Assembly: GCA_945897565.1 (NCBI GenBank)
Contig: CAMDFN010000014.1
Span: 1 to 57,318, forward strand
DNA: 57,318 bases
Direction: 5' to 3'
Source of the DNA: Chryseobacterium gleum
Lineage (GTDB): Bacteria; Bacteroidota; Bacteroidia; Flavobacteriales_D; Crocinitomicaceae
Part shown: piece by piece, positions 33,945 to 42,859 of the stretch
Position numbering within the stretch: position 1 is the first letter of the stretch
Layout: every line of letters begins with the position of its first letter
Notes under the pieces: model-generated
Database searches by the model: none
What the model was told of the DNA's origin: nothing
Seen by the model: the letters and a program-made list of their open reading frames with translations, nothing else
Translations under genes and position numbers: made by a program

Positions 33945-35171
33945 TTATTTGCCGAGCGCATGCTTTCCGGCAATGAATCCTGTGGTCCAGGCTGCTTGGA
34001 AATTGAATCCGCCGGTAATGCCATCGATGTCTAAGACTTCTCCTGCGAAAGAAATATTGGGGTACTTCTTACTTTTCATCGTCTGAAAATCAATTTCTGA
34101 AAGCGCAACGCCGCCGGCAGTAACAAATTCTTCCTTGAAGGTCGTTTTGCCCTGCACTTCAAAGCGGTCGTTGAGTAAGGTATTGACCAGTTTATTGATG
34201 GCTTTCTTTCCCACTTCTGCCCAGCGCTGATCAGCAGAGATTTCTGCGCGCGCAAGTAAGTGCTGCCAAAGTCGATTGGTGAGTGGTGTTGGGTTCCAAT
34301 TGCTTAACTTCTTTGCGCCGTGGGCTGTGATGGTATGTAAAAGATCTTGGCGCAAGGCTTCTTCCTTTTTTTGATCGAGCCAATTGACAAGAATGGCAAA
34401 CTGGTAATTTTTCTCGGCAAGTAAGCGCGCACCCCACGCCGAAAGCAACAATACTGCTGGCCCACTCATGCCCCAGTGGGTAATCAATAGGGGCCCTTGA
34501 CCACTTAACTTGGTGCCTTCAATTTTGACAGTTGCATTTGGCACAACCGTTCCCATGAGTTCACAAATGGGGTTTTTTGGCATGTTGAAAGTAAATAGAG
34601 AGGGCAGTGGCTCCACAATTTCTAGTCCTATGGTTTCAAGCCAATTAAGACTGCTTCTTTTGGGGTGTCCGCCTGCGCAAATAATGACATGGTCAAAGAG
34701 TTGTATTTCTTCATTGTTATGAATGGTGACTGTTGTGCTAGAGACTTCTAATTTGGAAATATATTGCTGTGTTTTGAGGGTAATTCCGAGTTGTTTGCAA
34801 GTATTCATGAAGCAATCGATAATGACTTGTGAATCATTGGCTAACGGAAAAACACAACCGTCGGGATATACTTTGAGGGCAACTCCTCTTGATTCAAACC
34901 ATTCGAAGGTATCGGTGGCAGCAAATTGATGAAAGGCTTTGCGCAGTTGGGTGTTTCCTCTCGGGTAAGCGTTGGAAAGTTCCTTGATGTCTGGGCAGTC
35001 GTGGGTGACGTTGCAGCGCCCTCCGCCAGAAATCTTGACTTTTGCTAGAAATTTATTGCTTTTTTCTAAGATGCTCACTTGCGCATCGGGCCAATGTTGT
35101 TTGGCAGTTATAGCCGCAAAAAAACCAGCTGCACCTCCACCAATGACTGCAATTGTTTGCTTGCTGTCCAT
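33945..35171 (-). CDS. HI0933/YhiN-family FAD-dependent oxidoreductase (BaiN-like)
   Basis: A 408-residue flavoprotein. The FAD-binding dinucleotide motif is at the N-terminus (IAVIGGGAAGFFAA), followed by VKISGGGRCNVTHDC, the hallmark of this family. Further marks are GHPKRSSLNWLETIG and the C-terminal FAGEVLDIDGITGGFNFQAAW with the second FAD contact. Physiological substrate unknown; a relative, BaiN, has been linked to bile-acid reduction, but that is not a safe transfer. Its ATG overlaps by one base (TAATG) the stop of the GreA-like gene upstream, so the two are cotranscribed. Converges on asnS with only 29 bases between stops and no evident terminator. Confidence 0.87.
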   Translation of the reverse strand: MDSKQTIAVIGGGAAGFFAAITAKQHWPDAQVSILEKSNKFLAKVKISGGGRCNVTHDCPDIKELSNAYPRGNTQLRKAFHQFAATDTFEWFESRGVALKVYPDGCVFPLANDSQVIIDCFMNTCKQLGITLKTQQYISKLEVSSTTVTIHNNEEIQLFDHVIICAGGHPKRSSLNWLETIGLEIVEPLPSLFTFNMPKNPICELMGTVVPNATVKIEGTKLSGQGPLLITHWGMSGPAVLLLSAWGARLLAEKNYQFAILVNWLDQKKEEALRQDLLHTITAHGAKKLSNWNPTPLTNRLWQHLLARAEISADQRWAEVGKKAINKLVNTLLNDRFEVQGKTTFKEEFVTAGGVALSEIDFQTMKSKKYPNISFAGEVLDIDGITGGFNFQAAWTTGFIAGKHALGK

Positions 35172-35620
35172 TAGTAAATCTTGTTAATTTTCCAATCACG
35201 ACCATTAAACAAAGTACTATTTTGTACTTTTTTCCCTTTGAGCGCTTGAAAAAGTGGCGCATCTGAACTCATGCAAAAAATTGTCATGTCGTCAAATTGA
35301 ATTTGACCAAAAGGCACACTGCAATAGTACCAATTTTGATTGATTTCAAAAAGCGAGCCCACTAGAATTTGGTCGAGCGGCACACTAGGATCTAATTTTT
35401 GTAGGTCAGCTAATTGTTGTTGGGCAAGTGCAATTTGTTGGTCAAGTTTTCCGATTTCGATTTGCGCCATGGCAATACCGACTTCATGTTTGTCGCCGGC
35501 AGAACCCTTTCCACTGTCTGTACTATCGACACTTAATTGGCTTCGCTCGAGTTGCAGCGCAGATTTTCTGCTTTCAAGTGCGTTAAATAAATGGTCGTGG
35601 AGCCTTGTTTTGAGGGACAT
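35171..35620 (-). CDS. GreA/GreB-like coiled-coil protein
   Basis: A 149-residue protein. The N-terminal half is a predicted coiled coil (ALESRKSALQLERSQL; DKHEVGIAMAQIEIGKLDQQIALAQQQLADLQ) with SAGDKHEVGIAMAQ matching the Gre-like segment SAGDKxExxRAMAQ. The C-terminal half is a small beta-rich FKBP-like domain (QILVGSLFEINQNWYYCSVPFG; CMSSDAPLFQALKGKK). In public annotation such flavobacterial proteins are sometimes mislabelled as 3-oxoacyl-ACP synthase; the fold points to the transcript-cleavage factor family instead, although the acidic residues at the tip of the coiled coil needed for cleavage are not obvious. ATG 35620 is supported by a TAnnTTTG box just before it. Cytoplasmic. Confidence 0.72.
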   Translation of the reverse strand: MSLKTRLHDHLFNALESRKSALQLERSQLSVDSTDSGKGSAGDKHEVGIAMAQIEIGKLDQQIALAQQQLADLQKLDPSVPLDQILVGSLFEINQNWYYCSVPFGQIQFDDMTIFCMSSDAPLFQALKGKKVQNSTLFNGRDWKINKIY

Positions 35621-35626
35621 ATCTTG

Positions 35627-35634
35627 CAAAAATA
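35627..35634 (-). promoter_or_regulatory. Promoter -7 box TATTTTTG
   Basis: Read on the minus strand it is a perfect TAnnTTTG, six bases before ATG 35620 of the GreA-like gene. It lies in the 57-base divergent gap to ileS. The ileS side has only TAAATTCG (35648-35655, one mismatch). Confidence 0.55.
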
Positions 35635-35677
35635 GCCCGATTTGTCGTAAATTCGCGACTTTACAAAGCAAACGTTC

Positions 35678-38600
35678 ATGAAAGCAAAATATCCTGAGTA
35701 CAAAGGATTAAATCTCCCCAATGTCGCTGCAAGCGTTCTTGAAAAATGGCAAAACGAATCCATTTTTCAGCAATCGGTGGCACAGCGCAATGGTGCACCG
35801 TCTTTCGTCTTTTATGAAGGGCCGCCTTCTGCGAATGGTTTGCCGGGCATACACCACGTCATGGGCCGCGCCATCAAAGATATCTTTTGTCGTTACCAAA
35901 CGCTCAAAGGAAAGCAAGTGCACCGCAAAGCGGGTTGGGATACCCACGGCTTGCCTGTAGAGCTCGGCGTAGAAAAAGAACTCGGCATTACCAAAGAAGA
36001 CATCGGCACCAAAATTTCCGTAGATGCCTATAACGACGCTTGTAAAGAAGCTGTTATGCGCTACACCGACATCTGGAACCAACTCACCGAAAAAATGGGT
36101 TACTGGGTCGATATGCAAGACCCATATATTACCTATTCGCCCAAATACATGGAGACGGTTTGGTGGTTGTTGGCACAGCTTTACAATAAAGGTTTGCTGT
36201 ACAAGGGCTACACCATTCAACCGTATTCCCCTAAAGCGGGCACCGGACTTTCTTCTCATGAGCTCAACCAGCCTGGTTGCTACAAAGATGTCAAAGACAC
36301 CACTGTGGTGGCTATGTTTGAGTTGGCTGCCGGCCAAAGTTTGCCATTTGAAGCTCATTTCTGCGAAAAAACACACTTGCTCGCCTGGACCACCACACCC
36401 TGGACGCTCCCCTCCAATACAGCGCTTACCGTAGGCCCACAAATTGAATATGCCGTTGTAGCAACCTACAACCAGTACACGTATACACCAATGCAAGTGA
36501 TCCTCGCCAAAAATTTGGTGGGCTATCAATTTGCGAAAGGTTTTGTGGCTGTAGAAAGCATTACTGAACTTCAAGATTACAACGCCGGCGACAAACAAAT
36601 TCCTTTCATGGTTTTAGGCACCTGTAAGGGGCAAGAACTCATCGGTCTTAAATACCAACAGCTGTTGGCTTTTGCACAACCCGCAGAAAACCCACAAGAA
36701 GCCTTCCGCGTCATTGGTGGAGACTTTGTAACCACCGAAGACGGCACCGGAATTGTACACACCGCTCCAACATTTGGTGCTGATGACGCCCGTGTGGCGG
36801 CTGACGCCGGTGTGCCAGGGCTGCTCGTCGCAGACGAGCGCGGCAACCTCGTTCCGCTCGTAGACCTCCAAGGCCGCTTCAGACCCGAAGTTGGGCCTTA
36901 TGCCGGCATGTACGTTAAAAACGAATATTACGACGATGGCCAAGAGCCCGAGCGTTCTGTAGATGTGCAAATTGCCATTCAACTCAAAGAAGAAGGGAAA
37001 GCCTTTAAAGTAGAAAAATACGAGCACTCGTATCCGCACTGTTGGCGCACTGACAAACCGGTCTTGTATTATCCACTAGACTCCTGGTTTATCCGTGTGA
37101 CAGATCAAAAAGACCTACTCGTTTCTCTCAATAAAGAAATCAACTGGAAGCCAGAAGCAACAGGTACTGGCCGCTTTGGCAAGTGGCTCGAAAACGCCAA
37201 CGACTGGAACCTCTCGCGCTCTCGCTTTTGGGGCATCCCTATTCCTATTTGGTCTACCGAAGAAGGAGACGAGCGCATTTGCATCGATTCTATTGCCACG
37301 CTACAAGCACAAATTGAGCAGTCTGTAGCTGTTGGGCTAATGGAATCCAATCCATTTGCAGATTTTGACCCCAGCAACTTTTCAACTGAAAATTACGACC
37401 TCATAGACCTACATAAGCACAAGGTAGATCCAATTATTTTGGTTTCGCCGAGCGGCAAGCCCATGAAACGCGAGGCCGACCTCATTGACGTTTGGTTTGA
37501 CTCCGGCGCCATGCCTTATGCCCAATTGCACTATCCGTTTGAAAACCGCGAGCTCATCGACAACAACTTGGCTTTTCCTGCCGATTTCATCGCCGAAGGC
37601 GTAGACCAAACCCGCGGATGGTTCTATACATTGCATGCCATTTCTACAATGGTATTTGGAGAAAAAGCTTATAAAAATGTGGTTTCTAATGGTTTGGTCT
37701 TAGATAAAAACGGCCTAAAAATGTCCAAGCGCTTGGGCAATGCCATTGACCCATTTTCAACTTTAGATCAATACGGACCAGATGCCACGCGCTGGTACAT
37801 GATCACCAACGCCCAACCCTGGGACAACCTTAAATTTGACCTCGAAGGCATTGCCGAAGTACAGCGAAAATTCTTCGGAACACTTTACAATACCTATTCA
37901 TTTTTTGCGCTTTACGCCAACATAGATGGTTTTGATTTTAGTTCGGCACCCATTGCACTTCACGACAGACCCGAAATTGACCAATGGGTGATTTCCAAAC
38001 TCAATTCTTTGGTAGCTGAAGTAGATGCTGCTTTTGCCGCCTATGAGCCCACCAAAGCAGGCCGCGCTATTCAAGACTTTGTCACCGAGCAGCTCTCCAA
38101 TTGGTATGTGCGTTTGTGCCGTCGCCGCTTCTGGAAAAACGATGACAGCCAAGACAAGCTCGCGGCTTACCAGACACTATATACTTGTTTGGAAACCGTA
38201 GCTATTTTAGCTGCGCCAATAGCGCCGTTTTACATGGATCAATTGTATTGTGACCTCAACGCAACTACAGGTCGCCGTGCGCACGCTTCTGTTCACCTCG
38301 CCAACTTCCCTAGCGCAGCTCACCAACAAATCCTTCCCACCCTAGAAACCCAAATGGAACTTGCACAAAAGACTTGTTCCTTGGTACTTGCCTTGCGCAA
38401 GAAGCAACACATCCGCGTTCGCCAGCCACTTCAAAAGATCATGATTCCCGTATTGAATGCCCAAGAAGCTGCCAATTTCCGTCATGTCACCGATCTCATT
38501 TGCTCGGAGGTCAACGTGAAAGAACTCGAGTTACTTACCGACACGGGCATTCTTGTCAAGTCTATCAAGCCCAATTTCAAAACCATAGGTCCTAAATACG

Positions 38601-39073
38601 GCAAACAAATGAAGGCGATTAGCCAGTTGGTACAGCAATTTGATCAAAATGATATTGCGCAAATTGAACTAAACCAAGGATGGAATGGCCAAATAGAAGG
38701 GGAGGCCATCGCCTTAGAGCTCACTGATTTCGAAATCCAAGCACAAGACATTCCAGGTTGGTTGGTGGCCAATGAAAATGGTTTAACCGTGGCCTTAGAT
38801 GTCACAATTTCTCCATCACTTAAAGCTGAAGGTTTGGCCCGTGAAATTGTCAATCGCATTCAAAACTTGCGCAAGGAAAGCGCATTTGATGTCACCGATC
38901 GCATTTTAGTCCAGATTGACACCACGGCAGCTATTCAAGAAGCCATTGCAACGCATAAAGCTTATATTTGTGCAGAGGTTTTGGCCAATGACATTCAATT
39001 TGCAAGCCTTTCTCTGGATAAAACAGAAGAAATTGAAGCGCCTGCCGACACCGCTATTCAACTTTCAAAATAA
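35678..39073 (+). CDS. ileS: Isoleucyl-tRNA synthetase, type 2, with GIHH in place of HIGH
   Basis: An 1131-residue class Ia synthetase, the length of the eukaryote-like type 2 enzymes rather than the roughly 940 residues of type 1. The first signature motif normally reads HxGH; here residues 57-60 (35846-35857) read GIHH in GLPGIHHVMGRAIKD, so the first and third positions are swapped. The second signature is KMSKR (residues 681-685) in LKMSKRLGNA. The CP1 editing domain is present (HLLAWTTTPWTLPSNTAL; GTGIVHTAPTFGADD), and the C-terminal half carries the anticodon-binding region. It charges tRNA-Ile in the cytoplasm. Type 2 enzymes with the swapped motif are reported to resist the antibiotic mupirocin very strongly. 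The stop is six bases before the biotin-carrier start. Confidence 0.95.
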   Translation: MKAKYPEYKGLNLPNVAASVLEKWQNESIFQQSVAQRNGAPSFVFYEGPPSANGLPGIHHVMGRAIKDIFCRYQTLKGKQVHRKAGWDTHGLPVELGVEKELGITKEDIGTKISVDAYNDACKEAVMRYTDIWNQLTEKMGYWVDMQDPYITYSPKYMETVWWLLAQLYNKGLLYKGYTIQPYSPKAGTGLSSHELNQPGCYKDVKDTTVVAMFELAAGQSLPFEAHFCEKTHLLAWTTTPWTLPSNTALTVGPQIEYAVVATYNQYTYTPMQVILAKNLVGYQFAKGFVAVESITELQDYNAGDKQIPFMVLGTCKGQELIGLKYQQLLAFAQPAENPQEAFRVIGGDFVTTEDGTGIVHTAPTFGADDARVAADAGVPGLLVADERGNLVPLVDLQGRFRPEVGPYAGMYVKNEYYDDGQEPERSVDVQIAIQLKEEGKAFKVEKYEHSYPHCWRTDKPVLYYPLDSWFIRVTDQKDLLVSLNKEINWKPEATGTGRFGKWLENANDWNLSRSRFWGIPIPIWSTEEGDERICIDSIATLQAQIEQSVAVGLMESNPFADFDPSNFSTENYDLIDLHKHKVDPIILVSPSGKPMKREADLIDVWFDSGAMPYAQLHYPFENRELIDNNLAFPADFIAEGVDQTRGWFYTLHAISTMVFGEKAYKNVVSNGLVLDKNGLKMSKRLGNAIDPFSTLDQYGPDATRWYMITNAQPWDNLKFDLEGIAEVQRKFFGTLYNTYSFFALYANIDGFDFSSAPIALHDRPEIDQWVISKLNSLVAEVDAAFAAYEPTKAGRAIQDFVTEQLSNWYVRLCRRRFWKNDDSQDKLAAYQTLYTCLETVAILAAPIAPFYMDQLYCDLNATTGRRAHASVHLANFPSAAHQQILPTLETQMELAQKTCSLVLALRKKQHIRVRQPLQKIMIPVLNAQEAANFRHVTDLICSEVNVKELELLTDTGILVKSIKPNFKTIGPKYGKQMKAISQLVQQFDQNDIAQIELNQGWNGQIEGEAIALELTDFEIQAQDIPGWLVANENGLTVALDVTISPSLKAEGLAREIVNRIQNLRKESAFDVTDRILVQIDTTAAIQEAIATHKAYICAEVLANDIQFASLSLDKTEEIEAPADTAIQLSK

Positions 39074-39078
39074 CGCAC

Positions 39079-39540
39079 ATGAACAAATGGTTCCTAGACG
39101 ATAAAGAAACCCAAACCCTTAGTGGCGCTGCAGTTAAGTGGTTTGATCATCGCTTTTTTGAAATCAAGTTTGAAGGTAAAAAATACCATGGCGAGCTCGT
39201 TTCAGACCAATCCGAAACAGGTCAGCTCACTATTCGTGTCAATCACCGCACTTTTCAGCTCAAGAAAGGCCATGCCTTGGATGCGCTCATTGCGTCATTG
39301 GGCCTAGACCAACCCAAATTGCGCAAACTCAAAGAAATGCAGGCGCCTATGCCAGGCCGCGTAACCGCTATTCATGTGCAGGTGGGTCAAGAAGTTGAGC
39401 CAGGCTCGCCTTTGCTTTCACTAGAAGCCATGAAAATGGAAAACGTTTTAAAGGCAGAAGGCATTGGGGTCGTTTCTGCGATTTCTATTGAGCAAGGTGA
39501 TGTTGTAGAAAAAGGCGCTATCCTTATTTATTTCGAGTAA
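39079..39540 (+). CDS. Biotin carboxyl carrier protein of an acyl-CoA carboxylase
   Basis: A 153-residue protein. The C-terminal 75 residues are a biotinyl domain: MQAPMPGRVTAIHVQVGQEV, then LEAMKMENVLKAEG with the biotin-accepting K119 in AMKM, and a closing EKGAILIYFE. The N-terminal 75 residues are a short beta-rich region that replaces the Ala/Pro linker of classical AccB, as in biotin carriers of propionyl/acetyl-CoA carboxylases of Bacteroidota. The matching carboxyltransferase may be the one at 51386-52927; the biotin carboxylase subunit is not in the window. Tightly placed after ileS, so it may be read from the same transcript. Cytoplasmic. Confidence 0.88.
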   Translation: MNKWFLDDKETQTLSGAAVKWFDHRFFEIKFEGKKYHGELVSDQSETGQLTIRVNHRTFQLKKGHALDALIASLGLDQPKLRKLKEMQAPMPGRVTAIHVQVGQEVEPGSPLLSLEAMKMENVLKAEGIGVVSAISIEQGDVVEKGAILIYFE

Positions 39541-39555
39541 CGGTTCTTTAGTCGT

Positions 39556-39960
39556 TTATTTGATCCGAATCTGACACTTTTTGTCGCGGTCCAAAACTAT
39601 TTTAGCAGACTCAAATCTCGGCGCTGAAAAGGTTTCTCTGGCGTTATTGGAAAAGCCATAGGCTTCTGTTGGCGCACCAAATAAGTTTTTATCGAGCTTG
39701 CCATTTTTGTTTTCGTCGTGATAAATAGCCAGTGCGTAGCTGTCTTTGGGTAGGTTTTTGAACTTATACACATGACTTTTGCCGTCGTGCGCAACAACAA
39801 CACCTTTGTACTGCTTGCCGAAATTTGGAAAAGAGGCACTTGAATTGAAAAGCCCAATAAAAAGATTTCCTTTGGTATTCGGGATGCCTTCTACCTGGAT
39901 TTCTAGGTCATAGGTAGTGCCCAAAAGGCTAAGTAAGGTGAGGGCGATGAGGAGTTTCAT
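39556..39960 (-). CDS. DUF2141-family exported protein
   Basis: A 134-residue protein with a signal peptide of about 17 residues and one DUF2141 domain, a small beta-sandwich: LEIQVEGIPNTKGNLFIGLF, YKFKNLPKDSYALAIYHDEN, NKNGKLDKNLFGAPTEAYGFSNN. The pattern of HDENxNGKLD looks like a calcium-binding loop but the family has no proven function. Periplasmic or secreted. It is a single gene with its own -7 box (39972-39979), divergent from galE and convergent with the biotin-carrier gene. Confidence 0.85.
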   Translation of the reverse strand: MKLLIALTLLSLLGTTYDLEIQVEGIPNTKGNLFIGLFNSSASFPNFGKQYKGVVVAHDGKSHVYKFKNLPKDSYALAIYHDENKNGKLDKNLFGAPTEAYGFSNNARETFSAPRFESAKIVLDRDKKCQIRIK

Positions 39961-39971
39961 ATAGCAACTAA

Positions 39972-39979
39972 CAAACTTA
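39972..39979 (-). promoter_or_regulatory. Promoter -7 box TAAGTTTG
   Basis: A perfect TAnnTTTG on the minus strand, 11 bases before ATG 39960 of the DUF2141 gene, in the 64-base divergent gap to galE. Confidence 0.5.
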
Positions 39980-40012
39980 AGCTAAAGCTGTTCAACAACC
40001 AATGGATTCTCC

Positions 40013-40020
40013 TAACTTTG
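40013..40020 (+). promoter_or_regulatory. Promoter -7 box TAACTTTG
   Basis: A perfect TAnnTTTG four bases before ATG 40025 of galE, so the mRNA probably starts at the initiation codon. It would drive galE, tatD and ansA. Confidence 0.6.
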
Positions 40021-40024
40021 TTCA

Positions 40025-41047
40025 ATGATTAAATACGTACTTGTTACAGGTGGCGCGGGCTATATAGGCTCGCACACTGTGCTTGCGTTGCAACAGCAAG
40101 GTTATACACCAGTAATTGCCGACGACTTTCGCAATGCAAATAAAATTGTTTTAGATGGCCTTCGCGCAATTTTAGGTCATGATCCACTGCTCTATTGTAT
40201 TGATATCTGCGACAAGCAAGCTTTAACTGAGTTATTTGAGAAATATACTTTTGAAGGCGTGATTCATTTTGCTGCTTACAAAGCGGTTGGTGAATCTGTA
40301 GCCAAACCACTTGCTTACTACCAGAACAATTTAGTCGGCCTGATCAACGTGCTGTCTCTTTTGCAAGTTCATCAAGTCAAGAATTTTGTGTTTTCATCTT
40401 CTTGTACTGTTTATGGTGAACCAAAAGGCGAGAAAGAAGTCAGTGAAACCACTCCAAAACAATTACCAGAGTCACCTTACGGCTACACCAAGTGGATGGG
40501 AGAGCAAATCATTGCTGATTTTCACCAAAGTGCGCCAGCGCTCAAACTCATGAACCTCCGCTATTTCAATCCAGTTGGCGCCCACGCATCGGCACTAATT
40601 GGGGAGTTTCCGATCGGGAAACCCAATAATTTATTGCCGTTTGTAACCCAAACAGCTATGGGAAAATACCCACACCTTACCATTTTTGGCAGTGATTACC
40701 CCACCCGAGACGGCTCTTGCATCCGCGATTACATCCATGTGCAAGATTTAGCTGAGGCGCACGTTGCTGCCCTAGACTACTTGTCTAAACAACAAGAAGG
40801 GCTTTTAGAAGCGGTTAATATTGGAACGGGAACAGGCACATCGGTACTTGAAATTGTGGCTGCTTTTGAACGCGTTACAGGCCAAGCTTTGCCATATGTT
40901 ATTGGCCCGAGAAGACCGGGAGACGTCATTGAAATATACGCCAATGCCACTAAAGGCGAGCAACTGCTTGGCTGGAAGGCGCGCCTGGGCATCGAAGATG
41001 CGCTCAGAGACGCTTGGGCTTGGGAACAACACCTCACTACCCTATGA
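40025..41047 (+). CDS. galE: UDP-glucose 4-epimerase
   Basis: A 340-residue extended SDR enzyme of normal length. NAD-binding loop GGAGYIGSHTVLAL at the N-terminus; catalytic Ser in FVFSSSCTVYGEP; catalytic Tyr and Lys in SPYGYTKWMGE; substrate-binding ESVAKPLAYYQNN and the C-terminal PRRPGDVIEIYAN. It interconverts UDP-glucose and UDP-galactose in the cytoplasm, feeding surface polysaccharide and LPS synthesis. First of three overlapping genes: its stop overlaps the tatD start by ATGA. The functions of the three do not form a pathway, so this is probably a housekeeping transcription unit. Confidence 0.93.
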   Translation: MIKYVLVTGGAGYIGSHTVLALQQQGYTPVIADDFRNANKIVLDGLRAILGHDPLLYCIDICDKQALTELFEKYTFEGVIHFAAYKAVGESVAKPLAYYQNNLVGLINVLSLLQVHQVKNFVFSSSCTVYGEPKGEKEVSETTPKQLPESPYGYTKWMGEQIIADFHQSAPALKLMNLRYFNPVGAHASALIGEFPIGKPNNLLPFVTQTAMGKYPHLTIFGSDYPTRDGSCIRDYIHVQDLAEAHVAALDYLSKQQEGLLEAVNIGTGTGTSVLEIVAAFERVTGQALPYVIGPRRPGDVIEIYANATKGEQLLGWKARLGIEDALRDAWAWEQHLTTL

Positions 41048-41841
41048 TCATCGATACCCACTCCCATCTTTACGCCGAAGAATTCGATCTAGACCGCACT
41101 GAAGTATTGAGCCGTGCCGCACAAACAGGTGTTGGCGCCATTCTTTTGCCCAATATCGATACGCAGAGTATCGATGCACTAGAAAATTTGGCCACCACCA
41201 CCCCTAATTGTATCCCGATGATGGGCTTGCATCCGACCTACGTGAAAGAAAATTGGCAACAAGAATTAGCTGCCGTTGAAAAGCAGCTTTTTGCAGCGCC
41301 TGAACGCTATTGCGCAGTTGGTGAAATCGGTCTAGATCTCTACTGGGACGACACCTTTCTCGAAGCCCAAAAAGAGGTGTTTCGCATCCAAATTCAGTGG
41401 GCAAAAAAACTCCAACTTCCTATCGCTATTCACGTGCGCAAAGCTTTTGAAGAATTATTTGCCGTTCTCGACGAAGAGTGGACGCCAGCTTTAAGCGGTG
41501 TCTTTCATTGCTTTACTGGAAGCAAAGAGCAAGTGCAGCGCATTCTCAAATACCAACAATTTTATTTTGGCATAGGTGGGGTGCTGACCTATAAAAATGC
41601 CGGGCTGGCTGAGGTGGTAAAGGAAATCCCTTTAGACAGACTGCTGCTAGAGACAGACGCGCCTTATTTGTCGCCGGTGCCTTATCGGGGCAAGCGCAAT
41701 GAGCCAAGCTACCTCATTGAGGTGGTGAGTAAACTTCAAGAAGTATTGGGCCTCAGCGCAGCGCAACTAGAAAAGCTAACCAGCGACAACGCCGTGCGTT
41801 TATTTGCTTTAGAAAAATTCCTTACTTTCGGTCATGCGTAA
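41044..41841 (+). CDS. TatD-family metal-dependent DNase/hydrolase
   Basis: A 265-residue TIM-barrel hydrolase. Metal-binding HxH in IDTHSHLYAEEFD at the N-terminus, GEIGLDLYWDD with the bridging Glu, IHVRKAFEE, FHCFTGSKEQV and ETDAPYLSP with the final Asp are all present. TatD-type enzymes have been shown to act as 3'-5' exonucleases or deoxyribonucleases. ATG 41044 is used because it overlaps the galE stop (ATGA) and places the HxH motif at residue 6, the usual place. Its end overlaps the ansA start by 8 bases. Confidence 0.9.
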   Translation: MIIDTHSHLYAEEFDLDRTEVLSRAAQTGVGAILLPNIDTQSIDALENLATTTPNCIPMMGLHPTYVKENWQQELAAVEKQLFAAPERYCAVGEIGLDLYWDDTFLEAQKEVFRIQIQWAKKLQLPIAIHVRKAFEELFAVLDEEWTPALSGVFHCFTGSKEQVQRILKYQQFYFGIGGVLTYKNAGLAEVVKEIPLDRLLLETDAPYLSPVPYRGKRNEPSYLIEVVSKLQEVLGLSAAQLEKLTSDNAVRLFALEKFLTFGHA

Positions 41842-42859
41842 GCTCTTACTGATTTACACAGGCGGCACCATTGGCATGATCACCAATGCGCAAACTGGCG
41901 CCCTAGAAAGTTTTGATTTCTCTCATCTCTATGGCCATATTCCAGAGCTCAAGCGCTTTGAACTCGATATTGAAGTCAAGAGTTTTGACCCACCCCTAGA
42001 CTCCTCAGAACTAGGCCCTGAGCATTGGCAACAACTCGCCAGCTGGATTGCCGCGAGCTACGCTATTTTCGATGGTTTTGTAATCTTACACGGTACCGAC
42101 ACCATGGCCTATACTGCGAGTGCCTTGAGTTTTATGCTGCAAGGTCTCAAGAAACCAATTGTTTTTACAGGCTCACAACTGCCCATCGGCATTATCCGAA
42201 CAGATGGCAAGGAAAACCTCATTACCGCCATAGAAATTGCGGCGGCAACCGATGCGCAAGGCGAGCCAATCTTGCAAGAAGTTGCGGTTTATTTTGAATA
42301 TGCCTTGTTCAGAGCCAACCGGAGTTCTAAAGTTTCAGCGCATCAGTTTGAGGCTTTTGCGGCTCCTAATTATCCACTGCTGGCAAAGGCTGGTGTTCAA
42401 ATCGAATGGTTCAAGGAGCGTTTGTTTAGAACCCAACTCGCTGCTTTACAGGCTCAATTTGAACTCTCCAATGAGGTCTTGATTTGGCGCCTTTTCCCGG
42501 GCATGCCTTTTGCGCATTATGCCAAAGCATTGCGTTATCCAGCTATCAAAATACTGATTATCGAAACCTTTGGTGCCGGCAATGCATTTAGCAACAGTAC
42601 TTTTCAATCTTTGCTCGAGGCGTTTATTGCCGCAGGCGGACTGGTACTCAACATCACGCAGTGCCAGAGTGGCGCAGTAAGACAGGGCGCGTATCAGACC
42701 AGTACTTTTTTCGAAAAAATTGGGGTCATAAGTGGTGCAGACTTAACTGCTGAGGCCGCGCTCACTAAATGTATGTTCGCATTAGCCAATGTGCCAACTA
42801 CAGCGCGCGAAGCTTTTATAAGGACAGCTATTGTCGGTGAACTTTCCGTTACGAAATAG
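41834..42859 (+). CDS. ansA: Type I L-asparaginase
   Basis: A 341-residue cytoplasmic-type asparaginase with no signal peptide. It hydrolyses asparagine to aspartate and ammonia. The first catalytic Thr is in IYTGGTIGM at the N-terminus and the second in VILHGTDTMAYTASAL; FTGSQLPIG and QCQSGAVRQGAY are further conserved regions. The length fits E. coli AnsA (338). The start lies 8 bases inside tatD; TACTTTCG (41823-41830), one mismatch from TAnnTTTG, could give it an extra promoter. Its last 11 bases overlap the end of ftsE on the other strand. Confidence 0.92.
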   Translation: MRKLLLIYTGGTIGMITNAQTGALESFDFSHLYGHIPELKRFELDIEVKSFDPPLDSSELGPEHWQQLASWIAASYAIFDGFVILHGTDTMAYTASALSFMLQGLKKPIVFTGSQLPIGIIRTDGKENLITAIEIAAATDAQGEPILQEVAVYFEYALFRANRSSKVSAHQFEAFAAPNYPLLAKAGVQIEWFKERLFRTQLAALQAQFELSNEVLIWRLFPGMPFAHYAKALRYPAIKILIIETFGAGNAFSNSTFQSLLEAFIAAGGLVLNITQCQSGAVRQGAYQTSTFFEKIGVISGADLTAEAALTKCMFALANVPTTAREAFIRTAIVGELSVTK

